64,000 bases of DNA from JALFST01 sp022779285. Lineage in GTDB: Bacteria; Bacillota; Clostridia; Tissierellales; Peptoniphilaceae. This document shows, in pieces, positions 17,674 through 26,240 of the stretch. Made by a program: the position numbers and the translations under genes. Under the pieces are notes generated by a model. It was not told where the DNA came from. It worked only from the letters and a program-made list of their open reading frames with translations, and searched no databases. The stretch is taken from assembly GCA_050313895.1 (NCBI GenBank), contig JBNPMI010000007.1, one strand, 5' to 3'. Each line of letters opens with the position of its first letter. Within the stretch, counting starts at the first letter, position 1.

Positions 17674-19185
17674 CTACCAGATCATTTCCGAAACGGTCAA
17701 AACGATGACGTTTGCGATTGCGATCATGATCAAGAGCTTAAATACCCACTTGAAATATGTGGAATACTGTACGTGAGACGCCGCGACTCCACCCATGACA
17801 ACGCCCGAGGTCGGGGTAACCATGTTGACGACACCGGAGCCTGCCGAGAAAATGTTGACCATGATCGAGGGGTTAAAGCTGAGCTGCTGAGCCAAGCCGC
17901 CCATAATGGGCATGGAGAGCCCGGCAAGGCCTGAGGTTGAAGGAACCAGGAAGCTCAACAGGATGTAAACGATGTAAGACATCGGTACAAAGATCAGTCC
18001 GGGTACGCCCTGCAGAAGCTGCGTGCACTTATCAAGAATCCAGAAATCAAGGTGAGTATTTGCCATAACCACCGTAATTCCACGAGAAACGGCAATGATC
18101 AGTCCTACAGAGAGAAGATCCTTTGCACCGTCGATGAACGTTTCAATATAGCTGTGCTCATTGAAGCCTCCGATGATGGCAATCACTACGGAGCCGAGAA
18201 TAAACCAGCTTGCCAGCTCAAGGAAGTACCACCAGCCAAGCGGCTTACCGGTTAAGTATTTGGACCAGCCGAATGCCGCCAGGAACGCATCCTCATCGCC
18301 ATGGAAAATCAGATCCTGATAGGAGATCAGCGAAGCGATCATCACGACAAAGCAGAGTGCAAATACGATCAGAACGCCCTTATGACGTCCGGTAAACGGG
18401 AGCTTTGTGGCGGATTCCGTGCTGAAGTGCGTATTCATATCCTCCTGCTCCTGCAGGGAGAGAATGGTCGATCCCTTATCTCTCTTTACCTTCTTTGCGT
18501 AGCGAAGTGTGAAAAGGATTCCGATGCCGGTACTCGTGACCCAGAGAATGGCGCCGATGATATAAACCAATGTCTTGTCCGGCTCAATTCCGACAGAGCT
18601 GAGAGCACCCATAGCCGCACCGGTCGCAAAGGGGTTGATGGTGGATCCCAAAACGCCGGATGCCGATCCGACCAAAACTGTCGAAAGCGCAACAACCGTA
18701 TCGAAGCCGGCCATCACCATCGCTGATGTGATCAGAGCATAGAAGCCGATCGTTTCCTCTGCCATACCATAAGTAGTTCCGCCCAGGGAGAAGAGAATCA
18801 TCAAAATCACAATGAGAACTTCTTCTCTGCCGTGCATCTTGTGCACAAGGTGATTGACTCCTGCCTCCAAGGCTCCTGTTTTCATGACAATTCCCAGGAA
18901 TCCGCCCAAGGCAATGATGAACATCAGAAGATCTGCAGCATCTGTGAAGCCGTTGGGGATCGCCATCATAAAGTCGGAAACACCGGCGCCGACAACCTGC
19001 ACATGTTTTCCGCTATCTACGATATCCAACAATTTCTGGTACTTTTCCGGATCAAGCGTCTTAATAATATTGTCGCTGATCTGTGCGCCGTTGACAAAGA
19101 ATGAAACCAGACATACAACAGCCAGAATAATGACCAGGATTGTAAAAGCGGATAGGGACTGTCTTTTTTTCTTAGCAGTATCCAT
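17674..19185 (-). CDS. YfcC/DcuC-family membrane carrier of the arc operon, probable arginine/ornithine exchanger
   Basis: 503 residues, start after GAAAGGAAT. At least ten membrane helices; motifs include MFIIALGGFLGIVMKTGALE, FSLGGTTYGMAEE, GSTINPFATGAAMG and LVPSTSGLAGLSMPIMGGLA. This is the C4-dicarboxylate anaerobic carrier-like (YfcC) family, distinct from classical APC-type ArcD. Position as last gene after arcA, arcB and arcC suggests that it moves arginine in and ornithine out; the substrate is inferred from context only. Confidence 0.85.
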   Translation of the reverse strand: MDTAKKKRQSLSAFTILVIILAVVCLVSFFVNGAQISDNIIKTLDPEKYQKLLDIVDSGKHVQVVGAGVSDFMMAIPNGFTDAADLLMFIIALGGFLGIVMKTGALEAGVNHLVHKMHGREEVLIVILMILFSLGGTTYGMAEETIGFYALITSAMVMAGFDTVVALSTVLVGSASGVLGSTINPFATGAAMGALSSVGIEPDKTLVYIIGAILWVTSTGIGILFTLRYAKKVKRDKGSTILSLQEQEDMNTHFSTESATKLPFTGRHKGVLIVFALCFVVMIASLISYQDLIFHGDEDAFLAAFGWSKYLTGKPLGWWYFLELASWFILGSVVIAIIGGFNEHSYIETFIDGAKDLLSVGLIIAVSRGITVVMANTHLDFWILDKCTQLLQGVPGLIFVPMSYIVYILLSFLVPSTSGLAGLSMPIMGGLAQQLSFNPSIMVNIFSAGSGVVNMVTPTSGVVMGGVAASHVQYSTYFKWVFKLLIMIAIANVIVLTVSEMIW

Positions 19186-19244
19186 AAATAATTCCTTTCA
19201 CATCCTAAGCCCGCCGCTCAAGCAGAGGGCTCCCCCGGTACCCG

Positions 19245-20183
19245 TTATCGATGAATTCGGGTTCCCGTTTTCCCTTCCAGGGCCTCTTTTGCTTTTTCCA
19301 ATGACGTAATGAGCGCCGTGCCGTTTTCACGGTTCATTACATAATCCAAGCATGCCTCAACCTTGGGCAGCATGGAGCCGGGAGCAAACTGACCCTCTTT
19401 AATATAACATTCAGCTTCTTTTACGGAAAGCTCCGGGAGAGCTTTTTGATCCGGTTTATTGAAGTTGATTGCTACTTGATCCACCGCAGTTAAAATCACC
19501 AGCATGTCCGCCTCAATGTCCAATGCAAGGCGTGAGGAGGAACGATCCTTATCAATGACCGCCGCCACGCCGCGATAGCCGTTTTCCTCTTCTACAACAG
19601 GAATTCCGCCGCCGCCGACGGTGACAACGATGTCACCCAGCTCAACAAGCTGCTTGACCACATTGAGTTCAACGATTTTCTGAGGAATGGGGCTTGCCAC
19701 TACACGACGGTAGCCGCGTCCGGCATCCTCTACAAAAGTGAATCCTTTTTTTGCAGCCATCTCATCGGCAGCTTCCTTCGTCAGAAAGCTTCCGATGGGC
19801 TTTGTCGGCTTATCAAAAGCGGGATCCTTTTCATCAACAACTACCTGCGTCACGATACAGGCGACTTGGCGATCCGCCATATTGCGGCGAGCAAGCTCCG
19901 CCTGCACCGACTGAATCAGATGATATCCGATATATCCCTGGCTCATCGCTCCGCACTCGGGGAAGGGCATGTACGGCGTATTGCCGCCATTGGCAGATGA
20001 GAAATCCATCGCATTATTGATCATACCGACCTGAGGTCCGTTTCCGTGACCGATAATCACATCATAGTTTTCTGCCAGATCCACAATCGTTTTTGCTGTC
20101 TTTTTTACAAGCTCCAGCTGCTCCTCGGGGGTATTGCCCAGGGCGTTTCCGCCCAGGGCAACCACGATCCGTTTTTTTGCCAT
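19245..20183 (-). CDS. arcC: Carbamate kinase
   Basis: 312 residues, normal length. It starts with KRIVVALGGNALG and contains IGHGNGPQVG, VGGGGIPVV and AAVIDKDRSS (lysine-aspartate active region). It converts carbamoyl phosphate and ADP to ATP, CO2 and ammonia, the energy-yielding last step of arginine fermentation. AGGGAAGG precedes the ATG; the gap to arcB is 13 bp. Confidence 0.97.
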   Translation of the reverse strand: MAKKRIVVALGGNALGNTPEEQLELVKKTAKTIVDLAENYDVIIGHGNGPQVGMINNAMDFSSANGGNTPYMPFPECGAMSQGYIGYHLIQSVQAELARRNMADRQVACIVTQVVVDEKDPAFDKPTKPIGSFLTKEAADEMAAKKGFTFVEDAGRGYRRVVASPIPQKIVELNVVKQLVELGDIVVTVGGGGIPVVEEENGYRGVAAVIDKDRSSSRLALDIEADMLVILTAVDQVAINFNKPDQKALPELSVKEAECYIKEGQFAPGSMLPKVEACLDYVMNRENGTALITSLEKAKEALEGKTGTRIHR

Positions 20184-20196
20184 ATCAATCCTTCCC

Positions 20197-21201
20197 TTAC
20201 TTCAAGGTAGCATACATGCAAGCCTTGATCGTATGCATACGGTTTTCCGCCTGATCAAAAACACGGCTCTGCTTGCCGAGGAATACCTCATCATTGACTT
20301 CCATGCCTTCGAGATCATACTTGTCGCCGAACTTCTCATTGATCTCCGCACCGATGGTGGTGTTGAGATCATGGAAGGAAGGCAGGCAATGCTCAAAGAT
20401 GCAGTTTTTATCCGCTTTTGCCATGACCTCCGGGGTAACCTTATAAGGATGAAGAAGCTCAATGCGCTCCTGCCATACTTCATCGGGCTCGCCCATGGAT
20501 ACCCAAATGTCCGTCGCCACGCAATTCGCGTCCTTGACCGCTACGTCAACGCTCTCGGTGAGCTCAACGGTAGATCCGTAATATTTTGCATATTCGGTGG
20601 CTCTGTCAATCAATTCCTGCGTCGGCCAGAGAGCCTTCGGACCGCAGCCCACAAAGTTGACGCCCAGCTTTGCGCAGGTGATCATCAGGGAGTTGCCCAT
20701 GTTGTTGCGAAGATCGCCCATAAAGACATATTTCAGGCCACGGAGATGTCCATATTCTTCACGAAGGGTCAGCATATCGGCAAACATCTGTGTCGGATGG
20801 AAATCATCCGTCAAGCCGTTCCATACCGGCACGCCGGAATATTTTGCCAGCTTTTCGACCATTGTCTGGTCAAATCCGCGATACTCGATGCCATCATAGA
20901 AGCGTCCCAGCACCTTTGCGGTATCTTCGATGGATTCTTTTTTGCCCATCTGGCTGGAACCGGGATCCAAGTAGGTAACGCCCATGCCGAGATCGTATCC
21001 GGCTACCTCGAATGAGCAGCGAGTACGAGTCGAAGTCTTTTCGAACAAAAGAACGATATTCTTTCCCTCGAGATAGCGATGCGGTGTACGAGTTCTCTTA
21101 AGACGCTTAAAGTCCGCTGCGAGATCGATCAGATAGCTGATTTCTTCCGGAGTGTAATCCTCCAAGGTCAGCAGGCTTCTTCCCTGAAAATTAATTGGCA
21201 T
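20197..21201 (-). CDS. arcB: Catabolic ornithine carbamoyltransferase
   Basis: 334 residues from the ATG at 21201 (AGAAAGAGG upstream, MPINFQGRSLL). Carbamoyl-phosphate loop STRTR at 57-61, GLTDDFHPTQ, and HCLPSFHD near 271 are all present. In the arc operon it runs in the phosphorolytic direction, from citrulline to ornithine and carbamoyl phosphate. The leader between arcA and arcB is about 117 bp. Confidence 0.97.
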   Translation of the reverse strand: MPINFQGRSLLTLEDYTPEEISYLIDLAADFKRLKRTRTPHRYLEGKNIVLLFEKTSTRTRCSFEVAGYDLGMGVTYLDPGSSQMGKKESIEDTAKVLGRFYDGIEYRGFDQTMVEKLAKYSGVPVWNGLTDDFHPTQMFADMLTLREEYGHLRGLKYVFMGDLRNNMGNSLMITCAKLGVNFVGCGPKALWPTQELIDRATEYAKYYGSTVELTESVDVAVKDANCVATDIWVSMGEPDEVWQERIELLHPYKVTPEVMAKADKNCIFEHCLPSFHDLNTTIGAEINEKFGDKYDLEGMEVNDEVFLGKQSRVFDQAENRMHTIKACMYATLK

Positions 21202-21318
21202 ATATTTTTTCCTCTTTCTAATGAATTCCATCCCCTTTGACAGGGGATGGAAAAGTATACTCTTTTTTCGAATCGATACAATCGAACTTACGGTGAAATG
21301 TTGTTCTTTATAAACAGA

Positions 21319-22545
21319 CTATTCTTCACGCACCAGCGGCATGGACATGCAGCGTGGGCCGCCGCGGCCTACCGTCAGGTTGTCCGAATCCAGCTCGATG
21401 ACTTCGAATCCGTTATCCTTAAGGTATTTGTTGGTTGCGTAGTTGCGCTTGTAAACAACAACCTTTCCCGGAGCGATGGTCAACGTGTTGGAACCGTCTG
21501 TCCACTGCTCGCGCTCCGCAGCGATCGGATCTCCTGCACCGCACTGCAGTGTGCGAACCTTCGGCAGATTCAGGATATTGGCAAGAACCTCGTCCAATGT
21601 GCCGATGTGCTCTTCGATACGAACATCCTTCTTCTCCTCATCCTTTGTGAGTTCAAAGATCTGAAGCGTTCCCTCGATGCCCGGATGATAGGTGAAGGCA
21701 TCATAATCGATCATCGTAAATACGGTGTCCAAATGCATGAATGCGCGGCTTACCGGAATGTTGAAGGCAAAGATACGCTCGATGGTGTTTTCTACGCCGC
21801 CGAAGAAGAGCTTCTTGGCAAGCTCCTGGATCGCATCCGCCTGTGTGCGCTGAGAAATTCCGATAAAGAGAGTTTTCGCATCAATGCTGAAGATGTCGCC
21901 GCCCTCCATGTGGAAATGATTGTGACGTCCGTAAAGATCCGCAACCTTTCCGCGATATTCGGGATGATATTTGAAAATATAGTCGCCATAAATGGTCTCA
22001 CGGTTACGCGTAACCGAAAACATCTTATTGATTACGGCGCCGCTGCCGACTGTTGCAAACGGGTCACGTGTGAAATAGAGGTTGGGCATCGGATTGAGCA
22101 GCAGATGTGCCTTCTCCAGGCGATCTACGAGGAAGTTGGTCTCGATCTTTCCCAGCTCATCGAAGGTAACGCCTGCCATGGTCTTCATGACAAATTCTTT
22201 GGTATCTTTGATCTTGCCGAAGAAATCCTTGAGGATGTTGTGATAGGTTTCCGTATAGATGCCGGCATCATTTAAGAATTCATCGATGAACTGTTCACGA
22301 AGTCCCGGATTGGCATCCAGAGTTTCCGCCATCAAATCCTCCAAATACACTACCTCAACGCCCTCTCCGCGAAGAATGTCGGTAAATGCGTCATGCTCGC
22401 GCTGTGCTTTGGACAGATCCGGAATATCATCAAAAAGCAGTTCTGACAAGGTGTCTGGAGTGAGATACTTCAGCTCGTCTCCCGGACGATGAACAAGTAC
22501 CTTTTTTAACGGTTTAATTTCACTTCGGACTTGAATTGGATTCAT
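21319..22545 (-). CDS. arcA: Arginine deiminase
   Basis: 408 residues from the ATG at 22545 (AGAAAGGAAG upstream; MNPIQVRSEIKPLKKVLVHR). Catalytic landmarks: FTRDPFATVGSG, MEGGDIFSID, FMHLDTVFTMID, and the nucleophilic Cys399 in GGPRCMSMP at the end. It hydrolyses arginine to citrulline and ammonia. First gene of arcA-arcB-arcC-carrier; argS lies just upstream on the same strand behind its own terminator. Confidence 0.97.
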   Translation of the reverse strand: MNPIQVRSEIKPLKKVLVHRPGDELKYLTPDTLSELLFDDIPDLSKAQREHDAFTDILRGEGVEVVYLEDLMAETLDANPGLREQFIDEFLNDAGIYTETYHNILKDFFGKIKDTKEFVMKTMAGVTFDELGKIETNFLVDRLEKAHLLLNPMPNLYFTRDPFATVGSGAVINKMFSVTRNRETIYGDYIFKYHPEYRGKVADLYGRHNHFHMEGGDIFSIDAKTLFIGISQRTQADAIQELAKKLFFGGVENTIERIFAFNIPVSRAFMHLDTVFTMIDYDAFTYHPGIEGTLQIFELTKDEEKKDVRIEEHIGTLDEVLANILNLPKVRTLQCGAGDPIAAEREQWTDGSNTLTIAPGKVVVYKRNYATNKYLKDNGFEVIELDSDNLTVGRGGPRCMSMPLVREE

Positions 22546-22579
22546 TTTGACTTCCTTTCTGTAATATCCTGTAATTTTT

Positions 22580-22616
22580 GATATCCGCAAGCCTCTCGAG
22601 TCAGACCTCGGATATC
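22580..22616 (-). promoter_or_regulatory. Leader inverted repeat ahead of arcA
   Basis: GATATCCG and CGGATATC, 8-bp arms 21 bp apart, lie in the predicted arc leader 35-70 bp before the arcA start. They could form a stem in the mRNA or an operator; I cannot tell which. Confidence 0.4.
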
Positions 22617-22640
22617 GAAATGAAATGGGATTCTTCTTGC

Positions 22641-22656
22641 TGTGCAGGAATGCACA
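22641..22656. promoter_or_regulatory. CRP/FNR-like palindrome ahead of arcA
   Basis: TGTGCAGGAATGCACA has 6-bp perfect arms with the TGTGN-N6-NCACA spacing of CRP/FNR-family sites. Arginine deiminase operons of Firmicutes are often controlled by the CRP-like ArcR. If the promoter at 22677-22705 is right, this site lies just downstream of the start point. Confidence 0.45.
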
Positions 22657-22676
22657 AGCATTCAGAATGTATTTAT

Positions 22677-22705
22677 AGTATAGGAAAACCTTTTGCCTTT
22701 GAAAA
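22677..22705 (-). promoter_or_regulatory. Candidate arc operon promoter
   Basis: Minus strand TTTTCA, 17 bp, TATACT. The -35 box is weak, which would fit an operon that needs an activator. It predicts a leader of about 125 nt before arcA. Confidence 0.45.
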
Positions 22706-22820
22706 GGGAAAAGAAGTCGAATTTCATTGTAAAATCTTGGAAACCTGAATTCTGAAAAAATCGGATATCGAATCGGTTCCAAACAAATCCTGCTCCGAAG
22801 CGCGCTGTTTTTCTATACTA

Positions 22821-22858
22821 TATGCTGTATACCGTAAAATATGCTATATACCGTAAAA
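22821..22858. repeat. Tandem 19-bp repeat upstream of the arc operon
   Basis: TATGCTGTATACCGTAAAA is followed directly by TATGCTATATACCGTAAAA, one mismatch in 19. The pair lies between the argS terminator and the arc promoter. Head-to-tail spacing of about two helical turns suits a regulator binding side by side. Confidence 0.6.
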
Positions 22859-22868
22859 ATGCGCAAAA

Positions 22869-22894
22869 AAAGATCGAGGTTTCCCTCGATCTTT
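22869..22894 (-). terminator. Terminator of argS
   Basis: An 11-bp stem (AAAGATCGAGG / CCTCGATCTTT) with a 4-nt loop and a T-run on the minus strand, 17 bp beyond the argS stop. Confidence 0.88.
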
Positions 22895-22910
22895 TCGTAA
22901 GCCGAATTTG

Positions 22911-24551
22911 CTACATCTCCTGAGGTGCGCTCAATCCCAAAAGGGAAAGCGCGTTCTCCAATGTGATTTGTACCGCCTTAACAAGCGCCAGACGCTCATT
23001 CATAAGCTCCGGATGCTCGGGATCCACAAACTTGTAGGAGCCGTAGTAGCTATGAAATGCGGATGCAAGCTTCATGAGATAGTTGCTGATGCGGTGCGGC
23101 GCACGGAGAAGCGCACTCTCCGCCACCAAATCCGTATAATCGTTCAGCAGCTTGAGCAGATCCACCTCCTTCTGCTCCTTGAGAAGCTCATAGTGCTCCT
23201 GAGGCTTGACCTCAGGCGCATTTTTAAAGACGCCGCAGGTACGTGCATGTGCATACTGAATATAGTAAATCGGGTTTTCTGACGTTTTCTTGCGTGCCAG
23301 ACCCAGATCGAAGTCCAGATGGCTTGCTACATCGCGGCTGACAAAGAAATAGCGCGCCGCGTCCAGACCGACATCCGCCACCAGTTCACGAATCGTAATG
23401 GCATTGCCGCTTCTCTTGCTCATCTTGACTTCCTCGCCGTTTTCCACCAGACGCACCATCTGAATGATATCGACCTCAAGATCATTCCAGTCATGGCCGA
23501 ATGCCGCCATTGCAGCCTTCATACGCGTTACATAGCTGTGGTGATCGGCTCCCCATAAATCCACCAGCTTTTCATAGCCGCGAGCGAATTTATCCAAATG
23601 GTTGGCAATATCCGGCGTCATATATGTCAAAGAACCGTCCGACTTCACCAAAACACGATCCTTATCATCTCCGAATTTCGTAGTGGTAAACCAGAGCGCG
23701 CCGTCTTTTTCGTAGGTGAGCCCCATTTTCTTCATCTTTTCCACGGTCTCATCGACAAGTCCGCGGTCATACAAGCTGCGTTCCGAGATCCATGAGTCGA
23801 ATTCGCAGTTGAAATCCTTGAGATCGCGCTTGATTTTCTCCAATTCGCGCTCATATCCGCGATCACGGAAATATTCGATACGTCCTTCTTCTTTGTTCAG
23901 CCAGACATCGCCGAACTCCTCTGCCAGATCATGACCGATCTGCTTGACATCCTCGCCGTAGTAACCGTCCTCGGGAATTTCAACCTCGACACCGAAGCAC
24001 TCCGCGTAACGGGCATAAACGGATTTGCCGAGATTGAGCATTTGTGCACCTGCATCATTGATGTAGTATTCGCGCAGACAGTTCCAGCCGCTGGCATTGA
24101 GCAGACGGCAAATGGCATCACCCCAAACAGCGCCGCGTGCATGACCGAGATGAAGGTCTCCTGTAGGGTTGGCGCTGACATACTCGACAAGAATGTTTTT
24201 GCCCTTGCCGCTTTCATTTTTTCCGAAATGCTCCCCTTCCTTGAGAGCCGCATTGATAATATCCGCCAGAATGCTTTTCTTAAGGCGGAAGTTGATAAAT
24301 CCCGGTCCTGCAACCTCCACGGTCTCAATCAGATCCGTCTGCTTGGATAACTCCTCTGCAAGCTCTGCAGAAATCTCTTTCGGGGATCGGTGCAGAATTC
24401 TCGGTAACTGCATTGCCATATTGGTTGAATAGTCACCATAATCTGTGTTCTTTGGAATCTCAACCTGTACCATTGATGCATCATCGATGCCGTACAGCTT
24501 CTTTACAGATTCCGCAATCCGCGCCTTCAGCTGATTTTCAATCTTCGCCAT
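22911..24551 (-). CDS. argS: Arginyl-tRNA synthetase
   Basis: 546 residues. Class I signature PTGDLHLGHARGAVWGDAI (HLGH version of HIGH) near 130-148 and KMSKRSGNAI near 375. The N-terminal ArgRS additional domain and C-terminal DALR anticodon-binding domain (RISNYLMKLASAFHSYY) are intact. It charges tRNA-Arg; a tRNA-Arg gene lies 14 kb away in this window. GGGAGGAAT precedes the ATG. No T-box leader is seen in the short upstream gap. Confidence 0.97.
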   Translation of the reverse strand: MAKIENQLKARIAESVKKLYGIDDASMVQVEIPKNTDYGDYSTNMAMQLPRILHRSPKEISAELAEELSKQTDLIETVEVAGPGFINFRLKKSILADIINAALKEGEHFGKNESGKGKNILVEYVSANPTGDLHLGHARGAVWGDAICRLLNASGWNCLREYYINDAGAQMLNLGKSVYARYAECFGVEVEIPEDGYYGEDVKQIGHDLAEEFGDVWLNKEEGRIEYFRDRGYERELEKIKRDLKDFNCEFDSWISERSLYDRGLVDETVEKMKKMGLTYEKDGALWFTTTKFGDDKDRVLVKSDGSLTYMTPDIANHLDKFARGYEKLVDLWGADHHSYVTRMKAAMAAFGHDWNDLEVDIIQMVRLVENGEEVKMSKRSGNAITIRELVADVGLDAARYFFVSRDVASHLDFDLGLARKKTSENPIYYIQYAHARTCGVFKNAPEVKPQEHYELLKEQKEVDLLKLLNDYTDLVAESALLRAPHRISNYLMKLASAFHSYYGSYKFVDPEHPELMNERLALVKAVQITLENALSLLGLSAPQEM

Positions 24552-24645
24552 AATTCCTCCCCCATGAACCGTATTGGACTCTTGTAATTTCTTTCTTTAA
24601 TATAATAAATGAATGGCTAAAGTCTAACAAATATCAGTCTTTGCG

Positions 24646-25236
24646 TCAAATTTTCCCGCGATGGAGATCGCTCCTCCAGATTTTGGGATTGCTTGAGGAT
24701 ACCGCGACGGCTCCTTCCGCAAATGCCCCCTCCGCTTCCTTGGGATCTCGAATCAGACCTCCTGCAATAATCGGAATGCCGGTAAACATGGTCAGTTCCC
24801 GGATCACTCTCGGCACCGTTCCCGGCAAAATTTCAATATAGTCGGAGCGGGCCGTCTTGAGAGCCTGCTTCGTGGTCGTCAAAGACAGAGAATCCAGGAT
24901 AAAAAATCGCAATACCGTAGCCAGTCCCATATCCTGCGCTTTCCGGGCGACTGCCGGCCGCGTCGTGATAATGCCGTCGGCCCTTGTATAATGTTGAATA
25001 AATTCCACGGAATAGTTGCTTTGCGACAATCCTTCAATGAGACCCTCATGCACAAAAACCGTTCTCTTTTGCCGCTTCAGATCCTCAATGACATGAGGCA
25101 GGGTAACGATATTGCCGTATAACAGAAAAACATTCTGCCACGGATAATTCGCTGTCTTTTCCAGATCTCGGTGATTTTTGACCGCCATAATGATCCGCTC
25201 GGAACGGAATAAGCTTTTCACTTCATTTTGATTCAT
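24646..25236 (-). CDS. glpP: GlpP-type glycerol-3-phosphate-responsive antiterminator
   Basis: 196 residues, usual family length. TIM-barrel-like sequence with FLLYGNIVTLPHVIEDLKRQ, FVHEGLIEGLSQ, ADGIITTRP, YIEILPGTVP and IPIIAGGLI. In Bacillus subtilis GlpP with glycerol-3-phosphate binds mRNA leaders of glpFK and glpD and prevents early termination. No glycerol genes are present in this window, so its targets lie elsewhere or the ligand differs. Confidence 0.9.
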   Translation of the reverse strand: MNQNEVKSLFRSERIIMAVKNHRDLEKTANYPWQNVFLLYGNIVTLPHVIEDLKRQKRTVFVHEGLIEGLSQSNYSVEFIQHYTRADGIITTRPAVARKAQDMGLATVLRFFILDSLSLTTTKQALKTARSDYIEILPGTVPRVIRELTMFTGIPIIAGGLIRDPKEAEGAFAEGAVAVSSSNPKIWRSDLHRGKI

Positions 25237-25375
25237 GATTCATCCCCAATCGACCGCTTATTTATATTATATCCATTATATCCGCTATTCCTCAGAAAGA
25301 AGAAGCGTCGCGGAAAAAAGGTCCTCTTTTTCTCATTTCTGACACAGATTCCTCACAAACTCATACATTGCACTA

Positions 25376-25384
25376 TGCTATAAT
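25376..25384 (+). promoter_or_regulatory. Extended -10 promoter of the ABC/FtsX operon
   Basis: TGC directly followed by TATAAT, about 57 bp before the ATPase ATG. No good -35 box is present, as is usual for extended -10 promoters. Confidence 0.55.
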
Positions 25385-25441
25385 TCGTGTAAATAGAATC
25401 ATTCATATAAATAAGAATGCTGACAATACCCGGAGGCGATT

Positions 25442-26143
25442 ATGTCTTTTATCGAAGTCAAAGAGCTTTGCAAATACTATAAAGTTGGTGAGAATACGAT
25501 TGCAGCCAATCGGGATATCTCTTTTACCATTGAAAAAAATGAATTTGTTTTTATCATCGGTCCCTCCGGGGCGGGCAAATCAACGCTGCTCAATATTTTA
25601 GGAGGGATGGATACCGCGTCCTCGGGCGAGGCTCTGATTGACGGCAAAAATCTTACCCGGATGAATGAACGGGAGCTTACCCGATATCGCCGAGAGGATA
25701 TGGGGTTTGTGTTTCAATTTTATAATTTGATTGAAAATCTCACCGCCAGGGAAAATGTGGAGCTTTCGACTCATGTGGTGAAAAATGCATTGGACCCGGA
25801 AACGATTTTGCGCGATCTCGGGCTTGAAAACAGAATTAACAGCTTTCCTTCCCAGCTGTCAGGAGGAGAGCAACAGCGAGTTTCCATCGCTCGTGCACTT
25901 GCAAAAAAGCCGAAGCTCCTGCTCTGCGACGAACCTACCGGAGCGCTGGACTACCTCACAGGAAAACAGGTGCTCAAGATTTTGAAGCGTGCCTCCCGTG
26001 AAACGGACGCCACGGTGATCGTAATTACACACAATACCGCAGTCGCCCCCATCGCCGATAAGGTCATCCATATCGTAGATGCCCGTGTAAAAGGGATTGA
26101 GGTCAACCCCCATCCCGTTTCAATCGATTCCATTGAATGGTAG
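25442..26143 (+). CDS. ABC transporter ATP-binding protein (MacB/LolD type)
   Basis: 233 residues, ATG after CGGAGG. Walker A GPSGAGKS (40-47), Q-loop VFQFYNLI, signature LSGGEQQR (about 139-146), Walker B LLLCDEPTGALD, and a switch histidine in VIVITHNT. This small ATPase class pairs with FtsX-like permeases; the next gene, 97 bp downstream, is such a permease. Confidence 0.93.
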   Translation: MSFIEVKELCKYYKVGENTIAANRDISFTIEKNEFVFIIGPSGAGKSTLLNILGGMDTASSGEALIDGKNLTRMNERELTRYRREDMGFVFQFYNLIENLTARENVELSTHVVKNALDPETILRDLGLENRINSFPSQLSGGEQQRVSIARALAKKPKLLLCDEPTGALDYLTGKQVLKILKRASRETDATVIVITHNTAVAPIADKVIHIVDARVKGIEVNPHPVSIDSIEW

Positions 26144-26240
26144 CCTTCGTTGGCACGTTTGCAATAATGTTATTGTGTTTTTCCGCCGGCTGATCGGTAT
26201 TTCAGCCGAGCACGGAAATTGAAATAGAAAAGAGGGCAAG

